DNA of 64,000 nt from Lentzea sp. NEAU-D7 (GCF_026242055.1 NZ_JAPJDL010000005.1:299707-363706); one strand, 5' to 3'. Counted from the stretch's first letter, positions 53,331 through 62,669 are shown. Program-made: numbers and translations. Notes: generated by a model not told the origin, from the sequence alone.

Positions 53331-54415
53331 CGGTTCTCGGTGCTCGACGGGGGCGGGCTGGAGGAGGGCTTGTCGGGCTTGCCTGACTCCGAGGGCTTGC
53401 CGGACTCCGACGGCGGCTTGCCCGACTCGGAGTGCAGCGGGGCGCCGGTGGGCTCGTCCTGGGCCTTGACCGACGTCGTCTGCGGCGGGTTCGCGGTGGT
53501 CAGCGGCGCGCCGTTGGGGTTGCGGACGCTGCCCTCCCACGCCACGAGGTTGTTGCCCTGGGGTACCGCGCCGATCTTGCAGTTGGCCTTGCGGGAGCCG
53601 ACGGCCCAGCTCTCCTCGGCGCGCGTGTCCCACGTGACCAGCAGGTTCTTGGCCTTCAGGTCGGCGCCGCCGGTGTACTCGGCGGCGATGGCCGCGCACT
53701 TCTCGGACATCACGGAGTCCTGCGCCTCCAGGGCCATGAACGGGCCCTCGGGGTGCTGCACGACTCCGACGATCTCGAACGCGTGCGGCTTGGCGCAGTC
53801 GATCGGGTCGCCCACCTTGTTGTTCTCGGCCAGGGCGACGCAGACGCCGGGGTCGTAGACGGCGGACTGGTCCTGGGTCTTCGCGCTGCCGTACGACGGC
53901 AGGGCGGCGCCGGACGGGGCGGTGACCTGCAGACCGCACCTGAGCTGGCGATAACCGCTCGACCAGCGGCCTTCGTCCGGGTTCAGGGTGCTGACGCCGT
54001 ACTTGCCCTTCGGGTCGAGTTTGCCGCCCATGTAGGTGGTCGACGCCTGGGCGCAGTTGTCCTGCGCGATCTTCTCCCAGGCCTCGGCGTTCGGGAACGG
54101 CGCTTCCTTCGGGTACGCGGCGGTGATGTCGGCCGTGCCGGTGACCTCGAACTTGTGCGCGGCCGAGCAGTCGACCTTCTGCGCGTCGGACAGGTCCGCC
54201 TTCTCCCAGTTGAGGCACTCGCCCGCGACGGCCTGGTACGCGGCGTTGACGAGCTCACGCTTGGTGGTGAGCGGGCCTCCTGCCAGCACGGACGTGAACG
54301 CGGACAACATCAACAAGCCGAAGGCGCCCGCGAAAGCACCGGCCATCACGATCCGCGTGTCGCGGATGTGACCGGATCGACTCAACCAACCGGCGCTCGG
54401 AGACATCTCATCCAT
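53327..54415 (-). CDS. Septum-formation family membrane protein
   Basis: A 362-aa protein with one membrane segment at ~23-43 (VMAGAFAGAFGLLMLSAFTSV) and a large external part. Two copies of the Septum_form domain lie at ~60-165 and ~180-310, each with a Cys pair (GECLNWEKADLSDAQKVDCSAAHKFEV; GVCVALAENNKVGDPIDCAKPHAFEIV). The C-terminal tail repeats SESGKP and is likely unstructured. Such proteins are tied to cell-wall and septum biology by name only. ATG 54415 is given; ATG 54406 is also possible. Confidence 0.85.
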   Translation of the reverse strand: MDEMSPSAGWLSRSGHIRDTRIVMAGAFAGAFGLLMLSAFTSVLAGGPLTTKRELVNAAYQAVAGECLNWEKADLSDAQKVDCSAAHKFEVTGTADITAAYPKEAPFPNAEAWEKIAQDNCAQASTTYMGGKLDPKGKYGVSTLNPDEGRWSSGYRQLRCGLQVTAPSGAALPSYGSAKTQDQSAVYDPGVCVALAENNKVGDPIDCAKPHAFEIVGVVQHPEGPFMALEAQDSVMSEKCAAIAAEYTGGADLKAKNLLVTWDTRAEESWAVGSRKANCKIGAVPQGNNLVAWEGSVRNPNGAPLTTANPPQTTSVKAQDEPTGAPLHSESGKPPSESGKPSESGKPDKPSSSPPPSSTENR

Positions 54416-54538
54416 GATGCCCGTGCCGTGTGAGACGGCTGTGCGCCGGGTTGGGTCGAGTGTTGCTATTAGGACACTCGTCACCGAATTGGCCATGTTT
54501 CAGCCGTCTCGCTAGGTACCTTGCCCGCGGGAGTGGTG

Positions 54539-55210
54539 ATGACTGACAACAACCTGCCAGGACCTGGCCAGCCGACGCCCCAGCCTGGGTCTCCGTCGGG
54601 ACAGCCCGGCCAGCCGCAACAGCCCGGCCAGCCACAGCAGCTGCCGCCGTACCAGCCTGCGCCGCAGCAGGCCGGCCCGAACCAGCCGCCCGCCAAGGGC
54701 AAGGTGCGCCAGCAGCAGGCCGGCGTGACCAAGCCCCGCCAGGCCACGGTCGCCGAGCAACGCGCTCGTGCCGCCGCGCTCAAGGCCCAGCAGGAGCGGT
54801 TCGCCGCCGAGTCCGCCGCGTTCGAGAAGAAGCGCAAGACGCGCAAACGCCTTCTCATCGGCGGTGGCGTCACCGTCGGCGTGATCGCGCTGGTCGCGAT
54901 CTGGTACGCGGCCGCCAGCCCGAAGAACGTCACCGCGCAGTGCACCGACTCGAACAACGTGATCGTCGACGACGACTACTGCGACGAGTCGTACTACCGC
55001 AGTCACGGTGGGTACAGCAGCGGCGGCTTCATCTACATCGGTGGCACCTCGTACCGCTACAACTACGGCGGCTCGGGCGCGGTCGGCCAGAAGGTGTCCG
55101 GCGGCAGCTACACGATCCCCAAGGGCGCGAACGTCACGACCAAGTCCGGCACGTCGGTCCAGCGCGGAGGCTTCGGCATCAGCAGCGGCTCGAAGAGCAG
55201 CGGAGGCTGA
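54539..55210 (+). CDS. Pro/Gln-rich single-pass protein with Gly/Tyr/Ser-rich exterior (YgiB/YjfM-like position)
   Basis: A 223-aa protein of low complexity. Residues 1-65 are Pro/Gln-rich, ~65-100 basic and helical (AEQRARAAALKAQQERFAAESAAF), with a membrane segment at ~105-124 (LLIGGGVTVGVIALVAIWYAA). The exterior has a Cys pair (QCTDSNN...DDDYCDESYY) and a Gly/Ser/Tyr-rich tail. It precedes an ATP-grasp ligase and a DUF350 protein. In E. coli the same neighbours accompany DUF1190 proteins YgiB/YjfM, so it may be the ligase's substrate. ATG 54539 has gggag 5 bases upstream. Confidence 0.7.
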   Translation: MTDNNLPGPGQPTPQPGSPSGQPGQPQQPGQPQQLPPYQPAPQQAGPNQPPAKGKVRQQQAGVTKPRQATVAEQRARAAALKAQQERFAAESAAFEKKRKTRKRLLIGGGVTVGVIALVAIWYAAASPKNVTAQCTDSNNVIVDDDYCDESYYRSHGGYSSGGFIYIGGTSYRYNYGGSGAVGQKVSGGSYTIPKGANVTTKSGTSVQRGGFGISSGSKSSGG

Positions 55211-55216
55211 GCACAG

Positions 55217-56380
55217 TTGCGTCGTGAAGCCTCACAGCCGCGGCCGAACTGGCAGCGGACGGTCTCCGACCAGGGCTTGGTCTTCGGCCTGCCCGCGAAG
55301 TACGCGAACGGCGCCGACCGTCCGTACTGGGACGAGTCGGTGCACTACGTGTTCGAGATGAGCGAGGTCCTCTCGCTCGAAGCCGACGTCGAGCTCCTCC
55401 ACTCCATGTGCCTCGACGCGGTCGACAACGTGGTGCTCACCGAGCGGTACCGCGACTTCGGCATCCCCGAGTGGGTGTGGCCGCACATCGCCGAGTCGTG
55501 GCGCCGCCGCGACCCGCACGTCTACGGGCGCTTCGACCTGCGCTACGACGGCTCGGGCCCCGCGAAGCTGCTCGAGTACAACGCCGACACCCCCACGTCG
55601 CTGCTCGAGGCCGCGTACGTCCAGTGGTACTGGAAGGAAGACGTCTTCCCGGACGGCGACCAGTGGAACTCGCTGCACGAGCGCCTGGTCGAGCGGTGGA
55701 CGGAGATCGGCGCGAAGCTGCCCTCCAGCGAGCTGCACTTCACCTGGTCGGGCGCAGACCCGTCCGGCGAGGACCACCTCACGATCGCCTGCCTGCAGGA
55801 GACGGCCGCCGAAGCGGGCCTGAACACCGTGGGCCTCGCGATCGAGGAGGTCGGCTGGGACACGCTGCTCAACCGGTTCGTCGACCTCGAAGAGGCCCCG
55901 ATGGGCACGGTCTTCAAGCTCTACCCGTGGGAGTGGGTGGTCGAGGAGCAGTTCGGCCGCCACGCCGTCGAGTCGCTGCCCGGCACGCTGTGGGTCGAGC
56001 CGCTGTGGAAGATGCTGCTCTCCAACAAGGCGCTGCTCGCGATCCTGTGGGAGATGTACCCGGGCCACCCCAACCTGCTCCCCGCGTACCTGAACGACCC
56101 CGGCATGCTCACCGAGTACGTGCGCAAGCCGCTGCTCGGCCGCGAGGGGTCGAACATCCAGATCGTCGCCCCGGGCTACGAGACGCAGACCGGCGGCGTG
56201 TACGGCAAAGAAGGCTTCGTGTACCAGCTGTTCGATCCGCTTCCGGAGTTCGACGGCTACCGCCCCGCGTTGGGTGCCTGGGTCGTCGGCGACACGTCGG
56301 CAGGCCTCGGCATCCGGGAAACGGTCGGTCTGGTGACCGACGATGGCGCGGCGTTCGTGCCGCATCGAATTGTTGAGTAA
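55217..56380 (+). CDS. Glutathionylspermidine synthase-family ATP-grasp ligase (YgiC/YjfC-like)
   Basis: A 387-aa ligase of the ATP-grasp class. Conserved blocks are GRFDLRYDGSGPAKLLEYNADTPTSLLEA, VFKLYPWEWVVEEQFG, WVEPLWKMLLSNKALLAILWE and LVRKPL-like YVRKPLLGREGSNIQIV, with Glu/Asn metal ligands. It lacks the amidase half of true glutathionylspermidine synthetase. It would form an amide bond between an amine and a carboxylate, perhaps on the exported neighbour. TTG 55217 is the only start close to the stop of the upstream gene; ggag lies ~12 bases before it. Confidence 0.9.
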   Translation: MRREASQPRPNWQRTVSDQGLVFGLPAKYANGADRPYWDESVHYVFEMSEVLSLEADVELLHSMCLDAVDNVVLTERYRDFGIPEWVWPHIAESWRRRDPHVYGRFDLRYDGSGPAKLLEYNADTPTSLLEAAYVQWYWKEDVFPDGDQWNSLHERLVERWTEIGAKLPSSELHFTWSGADPSGEDHLTIACLQETAAEAGLNTVGLAIEEVGWDTLLNRFVDLEEAPMGTVFKLYPWEWVVEEQFGRHAVESLPGTLWVEPLWKMLLSNKALLAILWEMYPGHPNLLPAYLNDPGMLTEYVRKPLLGREGSNIQIVAPGYETQTGGVYGKEGFVYQLFDPLPEFDGYRPALGAWVVGDTSAGLGIRETVGLVTDDGAAFVPHRIVE

Positions 56381-56401
56381 GACTCCGAAAGGGAACAGGT
56401 A

Positions 56402-56857
56402 ATGGACTACACGACGCTCGCGTTGGACCCCGGCTTCGGCTCGGCCATCGGCCGGGGCATCGGCGCGATCGCGCTGTACGCCGTCGTCGGTCTGGTCCTC
56501 ATGGTGTTCGGCTTCTACGCGATCGACTGGACGACGCCGGGCAAGCTGTCGATCCTGGTCCGCAACGGCGCGCCGAACGCCGTGATCGTCACCGCCTCCG
56601 GCCTCGTGTCGATGGCGTTCATCGTCGTCGTCGCCATCCTGAGCGCGGTCGGCAAGCTCGACGAGGGCCTGCTCACGTCGCTGATCTACGGCATCGTCGG
56701 CATCATCGTGCAGGTCGCGGCCGTGCGGCTGCTGGAGTGGGTGACCAAGCTCGACATCGGCTCGATCATCGAGTCGGACAGGTTCGCGCCGGCCTCCGTC
56801 GTCGTCGCGGCGGCCCACGTCGCCCTCGGCCTCGTGGTGGCGTTCGCGATCTACTAG
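56402..56857 (+). CDS. DUF350 membrane protein (YjfL-like)
   Basis: A 151-aa integral membrane protein with four helices (~20-43, ~57-80, ~88-112, ~125-150), two repeats of the DUF350 unit. Conserved ALYAVVGLVLMVFGFYAIDWTTPGKL and NAVIVTASGLVSMAFIVVVAI. It ends the ligase cassette. The role is unknown; the constant linkage to YgiC-like ligases suggests it helps place or export the modified product. ATG 56402 follows aaagggaacaggta. Confidence 0.9.
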   Translation: MDYTTLALDPGFGSAIGRGIGAIALYAVVGLVLMVFGFYAIDWTTPGKLSILVRNGAPNAVIVTASGLVSMAFIVVVAILSAVGKLDEGLLTSLIYGIVGIIVQVAAVRLLEWVTKLDIGSIIESDRFAPASVVVAAAHVALGLVVAFAIY

Positions 56858-56872
56858 GCCGTTCGGCTGTCG

Positions 56873-56906
56873 AGGGACCCGGTGCCGTGTTCGGCGCCGG
56901 GTCCCT
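56873..56906 (+). terminator. Terminator after the ATP-grasp cassette
   Basis: AGGGACCCGGTGCC and GGCGCCGGGTCCCT form a 14-bp stem with one G-U pair around 6 bases, ending in cccttgtt. Confidence 0.8.
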
Positions 56907-57035
56907 TGTTCGCGGGTGCCGCCACCATTGGAGCAATCCTGTCCAACCGTCCCGTTTCGCGACCTTTGAAGCGTGACCACGCATCCCCGTCTGGTGCATT
57001 CTCGTAACTCGATGGGGTGGACTTGGGGGGATGCA

Positions 57036-60017
57036 GTGCGTGTGCTCGCATTGGGGCCGGTCGAGGTGTGGGACGGGGACAGAAAGGTGGCCCTCGGAGG
57101 GCCCAAACCCAGAACGTTGCTGGTGGCGTTGCTGCTCCAGTTGAGGCAGGTCGTCACTGCCGACCGGCTCGTGGACCTGATCTGGGACGAGTCACCGCCG
57201 CAGAGCGCAGCCGCCCTCGTTCACACCTACGTGTCGTCGCTGCGGCGGGTGGCCGGGCAGGCACTGGTCACCCGAGCACCGGGCTACCTCCTCGACGTCG
57301 AGTACAGCGACATCGACGAGTTCACCCGGCAGGTGTCGCTGGCGCGGCAGGCCGAGCGGGACGACGATCCCGCGACCGCGTTCCGCCACTACGAACGAGG
57401 ACTCGAGCTCTGGCGGGGTCCCGCGCTGCACGGGATCGAGGCGAACTTCGCCAGGGGCCACGCCCTGGCCCTGGAGGAGTCACGCCTGTCCGCCCAGGAA
57501 GGACTCGGCCGCTGCGAGCTGGCCCAGAGCCGGTTCGAGGACGCGATCGGACGACTGTCCGCGCTGGCGCACTCCCACCCGGCGCGTGAGGACACACGAC
57601 TGCTGCTGATGAACGCGTTGTACCGGGCGGGCCGGCAGGCCGACGCGCTCGCCGTGTACCGCGAGGCGCGGACCTACCTCCTCGACGAGCTCGGGATCGA
57701 GCCGGGCGAGAAGCTCCAGACGTTGCACCGGCAGTTGCTGGCCGGGACGCTCGAGATCCCGCTGCTCGCCGCCGCACCCGCGCGGAACGCCGTCGTGCCG
57801 CACCACCTCCCGCCGGACATCAGCGACTTCACCGGCCGGCAGGACGCGTTGGCGCAGGTGCTGGCCGTCGCCGCCGCACCGGCGAACACGACGTCGACCC
57901 CGACCGTCGTCATCTCGGGCTTCGGTGGCGCCGGCAAGTCCGCGCTCGCCGTGCGCGCTGCTCACCTGCTGCGCCGCGACTACCCGGACGGTCAGCTCTT
58001 CGCCGATCTCCGCGGCTCCGAGCGGGATCTGCGATCGCACGAGGTCGTGGGACGGTTCCTGGGCCTGCTCGGCGTTCTCGGCAAGGACCAGCCGGACGGG
58101 ATCGACGAACGCGTCGAGCTGTACCGGCGCCTGGTCGCCGACCGCAAGCTGGTGATCGTCCTCGACAACGCCCGCAACGAGAGACAGGTGCGCTCGCTGT
58201 TACCGGGCAACCCGAACTGCTTCGTGATCATCACGAGCCGTTCACGCCTGACCGGCCTGGAGGGGGCGGACCCCGTCGAGCTGGGGCTCCTCGAGCCGGA
58301 GGTCAGCGCGGAGATGCTCAGCCGGATCGCGGGCGAGCAGAGGGTGAAGGCGGAGCCGGAGTCGGCCCGGCACATCGTCGAACTGTGCGGCGGCGTGCCG
58401 CTGGCCCTGCGCGCGGCCGCGGCCAAGCTGCTCGCCCGCCCCCATTGGCCGCTGCGCACGCTCGCGAAACGCCTGTCCGACGAGCGGCGAAGGCTCGACG
58501 AGCTCACCGTCGGTGATCTCGCGATCCGCTCCAGCCTGCGGTTGAACCACGCGGACCTCGACGACCTGCACCGCACGGCGTTCCACCTCCTCGCGGTGCT
58601 CGACATGCCCGACTTCGGCGCGTGGGTCGCCGCGCCGCTGCTCCTCGTGGACCTCGACGAGGCCGAGGACGTCGTGGAACACCTGGTCGAGCTCAGGCTC
58701 CTCGACGTCGCCGGGGTCGACCACATCGGACGTGTGCGTTACCGCTTCCACGACCTGGTGCAGCTCTTCGGTGCGGAGCAGGCGCCTCTCGACGAGAGCG
58801 TCACCACTGCGGTCGGCAGGCTCCTCGCCACGTGGGTGACGCTCGTCGAAGCAGGTTCGAAGCGGTTGCCACGAGTCACGCTGGGTCTGCGCCCCCGGCC
58901 CGGCGTGGAGGAGGAGGTCGATCCGCGCCTCGTCGAAGAGGTCGAGGAGAACCCCATGGGGTGGCTGCACTCCGAGACGAGTGCGGTCGTGCGGGTGGTC
59001 GAACGCGCGCACGACCTCGGGGCCGACGAGATCACGACGACGTTGATCACGTCGCTGCTGTCGTCGTCGTTCTCGGCCCGCAACGAGTTCGACGGCTGGC
59101 AACGGACGCACGACGTGGCACTCCGTGCCGTGCGTGCGCAGGGCAACACGGCGGCCGAGGCCGTCGTCCTGGCCGGGCTCGGGCAGCTGCGGTACGAGCA
59201 GGACGACTTCGACGCGGCTCTGACGAACTTCCAGCAGGCGGCCGATCGCGCGGAGCTGGTGGGCGACGACGCCACGTTGGCGGTGGCGCTGGTCGGACTG
59301 GGCACGGTGTACCGCGACCTCGCGTCCTTCGACCTCGCGCGGTCGGCGTTGAAACGGGCGGTGCTGCTCGGTGACGACGAGATCGTGGCGGCCGCCGAGT
59401 ACGGCCTGGGGGCGATAGACCGCGATCTGGGAGATCTGGCCACCGCGGAAACCGCGCTCGAACGCAGCCTCTCGCTCTACCGGAAGCTCGAGGACCAGCG
59501 AGGTACCGCACTCGCTCTGCGCGGCCTGAGCCTGTGCCAACGAGCGTCGGGGAAGTTCCTGGAGGCGGTCGAGTCGAGCCGGGAGGCCGAGGCGCTGCTT
59601 CGAGTGGCCGGTGACGAGCTCGGGGCCGTGTACGCGGTGCAGTCCTCGGTGAAAGCCTCGCTGCGCGCGGGGTTGTTCGAGGGCCTGGACGACCTGCTGG
59701 CCGAGTGCGCCGAGGTCTGCGAGAGGCAACGGGACCGGTTCGGCCTCGCCCTGACGACGAGGACCAGGGGAGAGCTCTCCCTGACCTTGGGAAGGCCCGA
59801 CGCAGCCGCGCTGCTCTCGGAGGCTCTGGAGCTGTGGACGGAACTCGGCGCACCGCTCTGGCGTGCGCGGACCATGCGCGACCTCGCCGCGGCCACCTCG
59901 GACGCCGAGACCTGGACGGCCGCACTCGAGCTCTTCCGGTCGCTCGGGGTTCGCGAGGCCACCGAGCTGGAGGGGATGACCGCGGCCGAGTGGCTGTCGT
60001 CGACACGTCTGTCGTAG
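57036..60017 (+). CDS. AfsR/SARP-type regulator with NB-ARC and TPR domains
   Basis: A 993-aa pathway-type regulator. An OmpR-like DNA-binding domain covers ~1-90 (VRVLALGPVEVWDGDRKVALGGPKPRTLL) and the bacterial transcriptional activation domain ~95-245. An NB-ARC ATPase spans ~270-510, with Walker A ISGFGGAGKSALAVRA and Walker B KLVIVLDNA. TPR-like helices fill ~640-985 (AGLGQLRYEQDDFDAALTNFQQAADRAE). AfsR-like proteins bind 11-bp-spaced direct repeats. GTG 57036 is favoured by gggggat 6 bases upstream and the family-typical opening; an in-frame ATG at 57012 and GTG at 56973 are possible. No biosynthetic cluster is attached. Confidence 0.92.
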   Translation: MRVLALGPVEVWDGDRKVALGGPKPRTLLVALLLQLRQVVTADRLVDLIWDESPPQSAAALVHTYVSSLRRVAGQALVTRAPGYLLDVEYSDIDEFTRQVSLARQAERDDDPATAFRHYERGLELWRGPALHGIEANFARGHALALEESRLSAQEGLGRCELAQSRFEDAIGRLSALAHSHPAREDTRLLLMNALYRAGRQADALAVYREARTYLLDELGIEPGEKLQTLHRQLLAGTLEIPLLAAAPARNAVVPHHLPPDISDFTGRQDALAQVLAVAAAPANTTSTPTVVISGFGGAGKSALAVRAAHLLRRDYPDGQLFADLRGSERDLRSHEVVGRFLGLLGVLGKDQPDGIDERVELYRRLVADRKLVIVLDNARNERQVRSLLPGNPNCFVIITSRSRLTGLEGADPVELGLLEPEVSAEMLSRIAGEQRVKAEPESARHIVELCGGVPLALRAAAAKLLARPHWPLRTLAKRLSDERRRLDELTVGDLAIRSSLRLNHADLDDLHRTAFHLLAVLDMPDFGAWVAAPLLLVDLDEAEDVVEHLVELRLLDVAGVDHIGRVRYRFHDLVQLFGAEQAPLDESVTTAVGRLLATWVTLVEAGSKRLPRVTLGLRPRPGVEEEVDPRLVEEVEENPMGWLHSETSAVVRVVERAHDLGADEITTTLITSLLSSSFSARNEFDGWQRTHDVALRAVRAQGNTAAEAVVLAGLGQLRYEQDDFDAALTNFQQAADRAELVGDDATLAVALVGLGTVYRDLASFDLARSALKRAVLLGDDEIVAAAEYGLGAIDRDLGDLATAETALERSLSLYRKLEDQRGTALALRGLSLCQRASGKFLEAVESSREAEALLRVAGDELGAVYAVQSSVKASLRAGLFEGLDDLLAECAEVCERQRDRFGLALTTRTRGELSLTLGRPDAAALLSEALELWTELGAPLWRARTMRDLAAATSDAETWTAALELFRSLGVREATELEGMTAAEWLSSTRLS

Positions 60018-60048
60018 TGCCCGGCAATATGCGCTGGCGGTAGCCCAC

Positions 60049-60054
60049 TACTCT
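60049..60054 (+). promoter_or_regulatory. -10 element of serS (leaderless)
   Basis: TACTCT lies 7 bases before GTG 60062 and selects it over the in-frame TTG at 60056. Confidence 0.5.
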
Positions 60055-60061
60055 GTTGAGG

Positions 60062-61315
60062 GTGATTGACCTCAAGGTGTTGCGCGAGAACCCGGAGATC
60101 GTGCGCGCTTCGCAGCGCGCCCGCGGCGAGGACGAGGGCGTCGTCGACAGCCTGCTGTCCGCGGACGAGCGCCGGCGGACCGCCATCTCCCGCGCGGACA
60201 CCCTGCGCGCCGAGCAGAAGGTGCTCGGCAAGGAGGTCGGCAAGGCCAAGGGCGACGAGCGCGCCGCGCTGCTGGCCAAGGCGAAGGACCTGGCCGCCGA
60301 GGTCAAGGCCGCCGAAGCCGAGCAGAACGCCACCGCCGACGAGGTCAACGAGCTCCTCGCCAAGATCCCGAACCTGGTGCACCCGGACGCGCCGGTCGGC
60401 GGCGAGGACGACTTCCGCGTCGTCAAGACCGTCGGCGAGCCGCGCGAGTTCGACTTCGAGCCGCAGGACCACCTCGACCTGGGCACGAAGCTCGGCGCGA
60501 TCGACATGGAGCGCGGCGCGAAGGTCAGCGGCTCGCGGTTCTACTTCCTCAAGGGCGTCGGCGCGCAGCTGGAGCTCGCGCTGCTCAACATGGCGGCGGC
60601 GCAGGCCACGGCCAACGGCTTCGAGCTCATGATCACGCCCACGCTGGTGCGGCCCGAGATCATGGCGGGCACCGGCTTCCTGGGCGCGCACTCGAGCGAG
60701 ATCTACCACCTGCCCGCCGACGACCTGTACCTCGTCGGCACGTCGGAGGTGCCGCTCGCCGGCTACCACGCCGACGAGATCCTCGACGGCGAACGCCGCT
60801 ACGCGGGCTGGTCGTCGTGCTACCGCCGCGAGGCCGGCTCGTACGGCAAGGACACCCGCGGCGTCATCCGCGTGCACCAGTTCAACAAGGTCGAGATGTT
60901 CTCCTACGTCAAGCCCGAGGACGCCGAGGCGGAGCACGCCCGTCTGCTGGGCTGGGAAGAGGAGATGCTCGCCAAGATCGAGGTGCCCTACCGCGTCATC
61001 GACACGGCGACGGGCGACCTCGGCACGTCGGCGCACCGCAAGTTCGACTGCGAGGCCTGGGTGCCGACGCAGCAGAAGTACCGCGAGCTGACGTCGACGT
61101 CGAACTGCACGACGTTCCAGGCACGCCGCCTGAACGTCCGCTACCGCGACGAGAACGGCAAGTCGCAGATCGCCGCCACGCTCAACGGCACGCTGGCGAC
61201 CACGCGCTGGATCGTCGCGATCCTGGAGAACCACCAGCAGGCCGACGGCTCCGTGGTGGTCCCCCAGGCGATGCGCCCGTTCATGGGCGGCCTGGAAGTG
61301 CTCAGGCCGAGGTAG
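60062..61315 (+). CDS. serS: Seryl-tRNA synthetase
   Basis: A 417-aa class II synthetase charging tRNA-Ser and tRNA-Sec. The N-terminal coiled-coil arm that grips the tRNA variable arm covers ~25-105 ([12 protein letters not shown]...[21 protein letters not shown]). Motif 2 is [28 protein letters not shown]. Motif 3 is in [19 protein letters not shown]. The [14 protein letters not shown] ending is typical. GTG 60062 gives [18 protein letters not shown], the family start. Confidence 0.96.
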   Translation: MIDLKVLRENPEIVRASQRARGEDEGVVDSLLSADERRRTAISRADTLRAEQKVLGKEVGKAKGDERAALLAKAKDLAAEVKAAEAEQNATADEVNELLAKIPNLVHPDAPVGGEDDFRVVKTVGEPREFDFEPQDHLDLGTKLGAIDMERGAKVSGSRFYFLKGVGAQLELALLNMAAAQATANGFELMITPTLVRPEIMAGTGFLGAHSSEIYHLPADDLYLVGTSEVPLAGYHADEILDGERRYAGWSSCYRREAGSYGKDTRGVIRVHQFNKVEMFSYVKPEDAEAEHARLLGWEEEMLAKIEVPYRVIDTATGDLGTSAHRKFDCEAWVPTQQKYRELTSTSNCTTFQARRLNVRYRDENGKSQIAATLNGTLATTRWIVAILENHQQADGSVVVPQAMRPFMGGLEVLRPR

Positions 61316-61324
61316 TCGCGAGCT

Positions 61325-61352
61325 CCGGCCGTCGCGCAACTGCGACGGCCGG
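61325..61352 (+). terminator. Terminator after serS
   Basis: A perfect 11-bp stem, CCGGCCGTCGC with GCGACGGCCGG, around a 6-base loop, 9 bases after the stop. Confidence 0.75.
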
Positions 61353-61365
61353 GGCCTGTAGAACC

Positions 61366-61409
61366 TTGAAAGATCGTTGGAGTCGTCTTGGAGACGGCTT
61401 GAAGACGTG
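61366..61409 (+). promoter_or_regulatory. Four 11-bp direct repeats, candidate SARP-binding array
   Basis: TTGAAAGATCG, TTGGAGTCGTC, TTGGAGACGGC and TTGAAGACGTG follow one another without gaps (61366, 61377, 61388, 61399). The consensus is TTGRAGN followed by a 4-base spacer. Heptamers repeated every 11 bp are the hallmark of SARP/OmpR-type operators. The array ends 52 bases before the start of the secreted hydrolase at 61462 and just after the serS terminator. An AfsR-type regulator is encoded 1.4 kb upstream. Confidence 0.7.
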
Positions 61410-61461
61410 AACGACAACCTTTTGGTGCAAGGGAAAACAGTCCCGACACCAAGGGGTTCAC

Positions 61462-62637
61462 ATGCTTCGGAACACCGTTGCCGCTGCGCTCTCAGCCGCA
61501 GCCGTTGCGCTGCTCACCGCGCCGGCCGCGCTCGCAGCCGCTCCCGCACCGCTCAACGACGACTTCCAGATCCTGCTCTACTGCCAGGAAATCGGCGTGC
61601 CCGGTGGCGTCAGCCGCGCCGACATGATGGTCAGATCGCAGCCGTGGATCGACGCCCGCGTTCCCTACAGCCAGGCGGGCTGCCACTCCAACCAGTACGG
61701 CAGCTACCGCACCGACTGCTCGGGGTACGTGTCCCTGATCTGGGGCCTCGGCCGGTCCGAGACCACCCTGACGCTGCGGAACTTCTCTTCCCTGATCAAC
61801 CGCGCAGACCTGCGCACCGGCGACGCCTTGCTCAACGACGGCCACGTCGCGCTTTTCGTCCGCTGGGCCGACGGGGCGCGAACACAGCCCGTCGTTCGGG
61901 AGCAGGCGGGACCCAATGGTGCGCCGACCGTCGAGCGCACCTGGTCAGCGGGCACCGCGAGCACCTATGAGCCGCGCCGCTACCACAAGGTGATCGAGGC
62001 CCCCACTCCACCTCCGTCCGCGTCCAAGGATTTCAGTGGTGATGGTCGTTCGGACATCGCGGCGATCGATCCCAACGGCACGATGGCGTTGTTCACCGGT
62101 GATGGTGCTGGGCGGGTCAACTATGCCACCTCGATGAGTGGTCCGGGTCATTGGGCGGGTCAGCGGCTGGTCACTGCCGGTGATTTCAACGGTGACGGCA
62201 AGTCGGATGTTGCGGCGGTTTCGTCCGACGGCACGATGGAGTTGTACACCGGGAACGGCGCTGGTGGCCTGGGCTATTCGAACGCGATGAGCGGTCCGGG
62301 TCATTGGGCGGGTCAGCGGATGATCACTGCCGGTGATTTCAACGGTGACGGCAAGACGGATGTTGCGGCGGTTTCGTCCGACGGCACGATGGAGCTCTAC
62401 GCCGGAAATGGCGCTGGTGGTCTGGGGTACAGCAATGCGATGAGTGGTCCGGGTCATTGGGCCGGTCAGCGTCTGATCACTTCTGGTGACTACAACCGTG
62501 ACGGCAAGGTCGACGTCGCTGGAATCGACGCGGTCGGCAACCTCGAGTACTACGCGGGCAACGGCGCGGGTGGTCTGGGCTGGGGCGGTTCCATGTGGAC
62601 CGGCGCCCACTGGGCAGGCTACAAGGCTCTCGCGTAA
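61462..62637 (+). CDS. Secreted NlpC/P60-like hydrolase with four FG-GAP/VCBS repeats
   Basis: A 391-aa exported protein. The signal peptide spans ~1-26 (MLRNTVAAALSAAAVALLTAPAALA). Residues ~30-180 form a papain-like NlpC/P60-type domain: the Cys nucleophile in YRTDCSGYVSLIWGL and the His in GDALLNDGHVALFVRW. After a Pro linker (TPPPSAS) come four 51-residue repeats, each with a calcium-loop motif (GDFNGDGKSDVAAV) and GPGHWAGQR. It probably cleaves cell-wall peptide, with the repeats binding polymer or calcium. ATG 61462 follows aagggg. Repeat DNA is less GC-rich in third positions than its neighbours. Confidence 0.88.
   Translation: MLRNTVAAALSAAAVALLTAPAALAAAPAPLNDDFQILLYCQEIGVPGGVSRADMMVRSQPWIDARVPYSQAGCHSNQYGSYRTDCSGYVSLIWGLGRSETTLTLRNFSSLINRADLRTGDALLNDGHVALFVRWADGARTQPVVREQAGPNGAPTVERTWSAGTASTYEPRRYHKVIEAPTPPPSASKDFSGDGRSDIAAIDPNGTMALFTGDGAGRVNYATSMSGPGHWAGQRLVTAGDFNGDGKSDVAAVSSDGTMELYTGNGAGGLGYSNAMSGPGHWAGQRMITAGDFNGDGKTDVAAVSSDGTMELYAGNGAGGLGYSNAMSGPGHWAGQRLITSGDYNRDGKVDVAGIDAVGNLEYYAGNGAGGLGWGGSMWTGAHWAGYKALA
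62026..62634 (+). repeat. Four FG-GAP coding repeats, 153-bp period
   Basis: The tgatttcaacggtgacggc phrase recurs at 62181 and 62334. The first and last units are diverged and identical to the corresponding units of the next gene. Confidence 0.85.
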
Positions 62638-62669
62638 TGCCAACTCGCCAAAATTATCCGGGGGGAATC

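Noticed and set aside
57036..60017. Evidence for a biosynthetic gene cluster (SARP regulator, P450)
   Set aside because: No PKS, NRPS, terpene or RiPP core genes are near either gene; the SARP is flanked by housekeeping genes.
61316..61461. A c-di-AMP (ydaO) riboswitch before the wall hydrolase, as at rpf genes
   Set aside because: The conserved ydaO core is absent, and the leader is filled by a terminator and 11-bp repeats.
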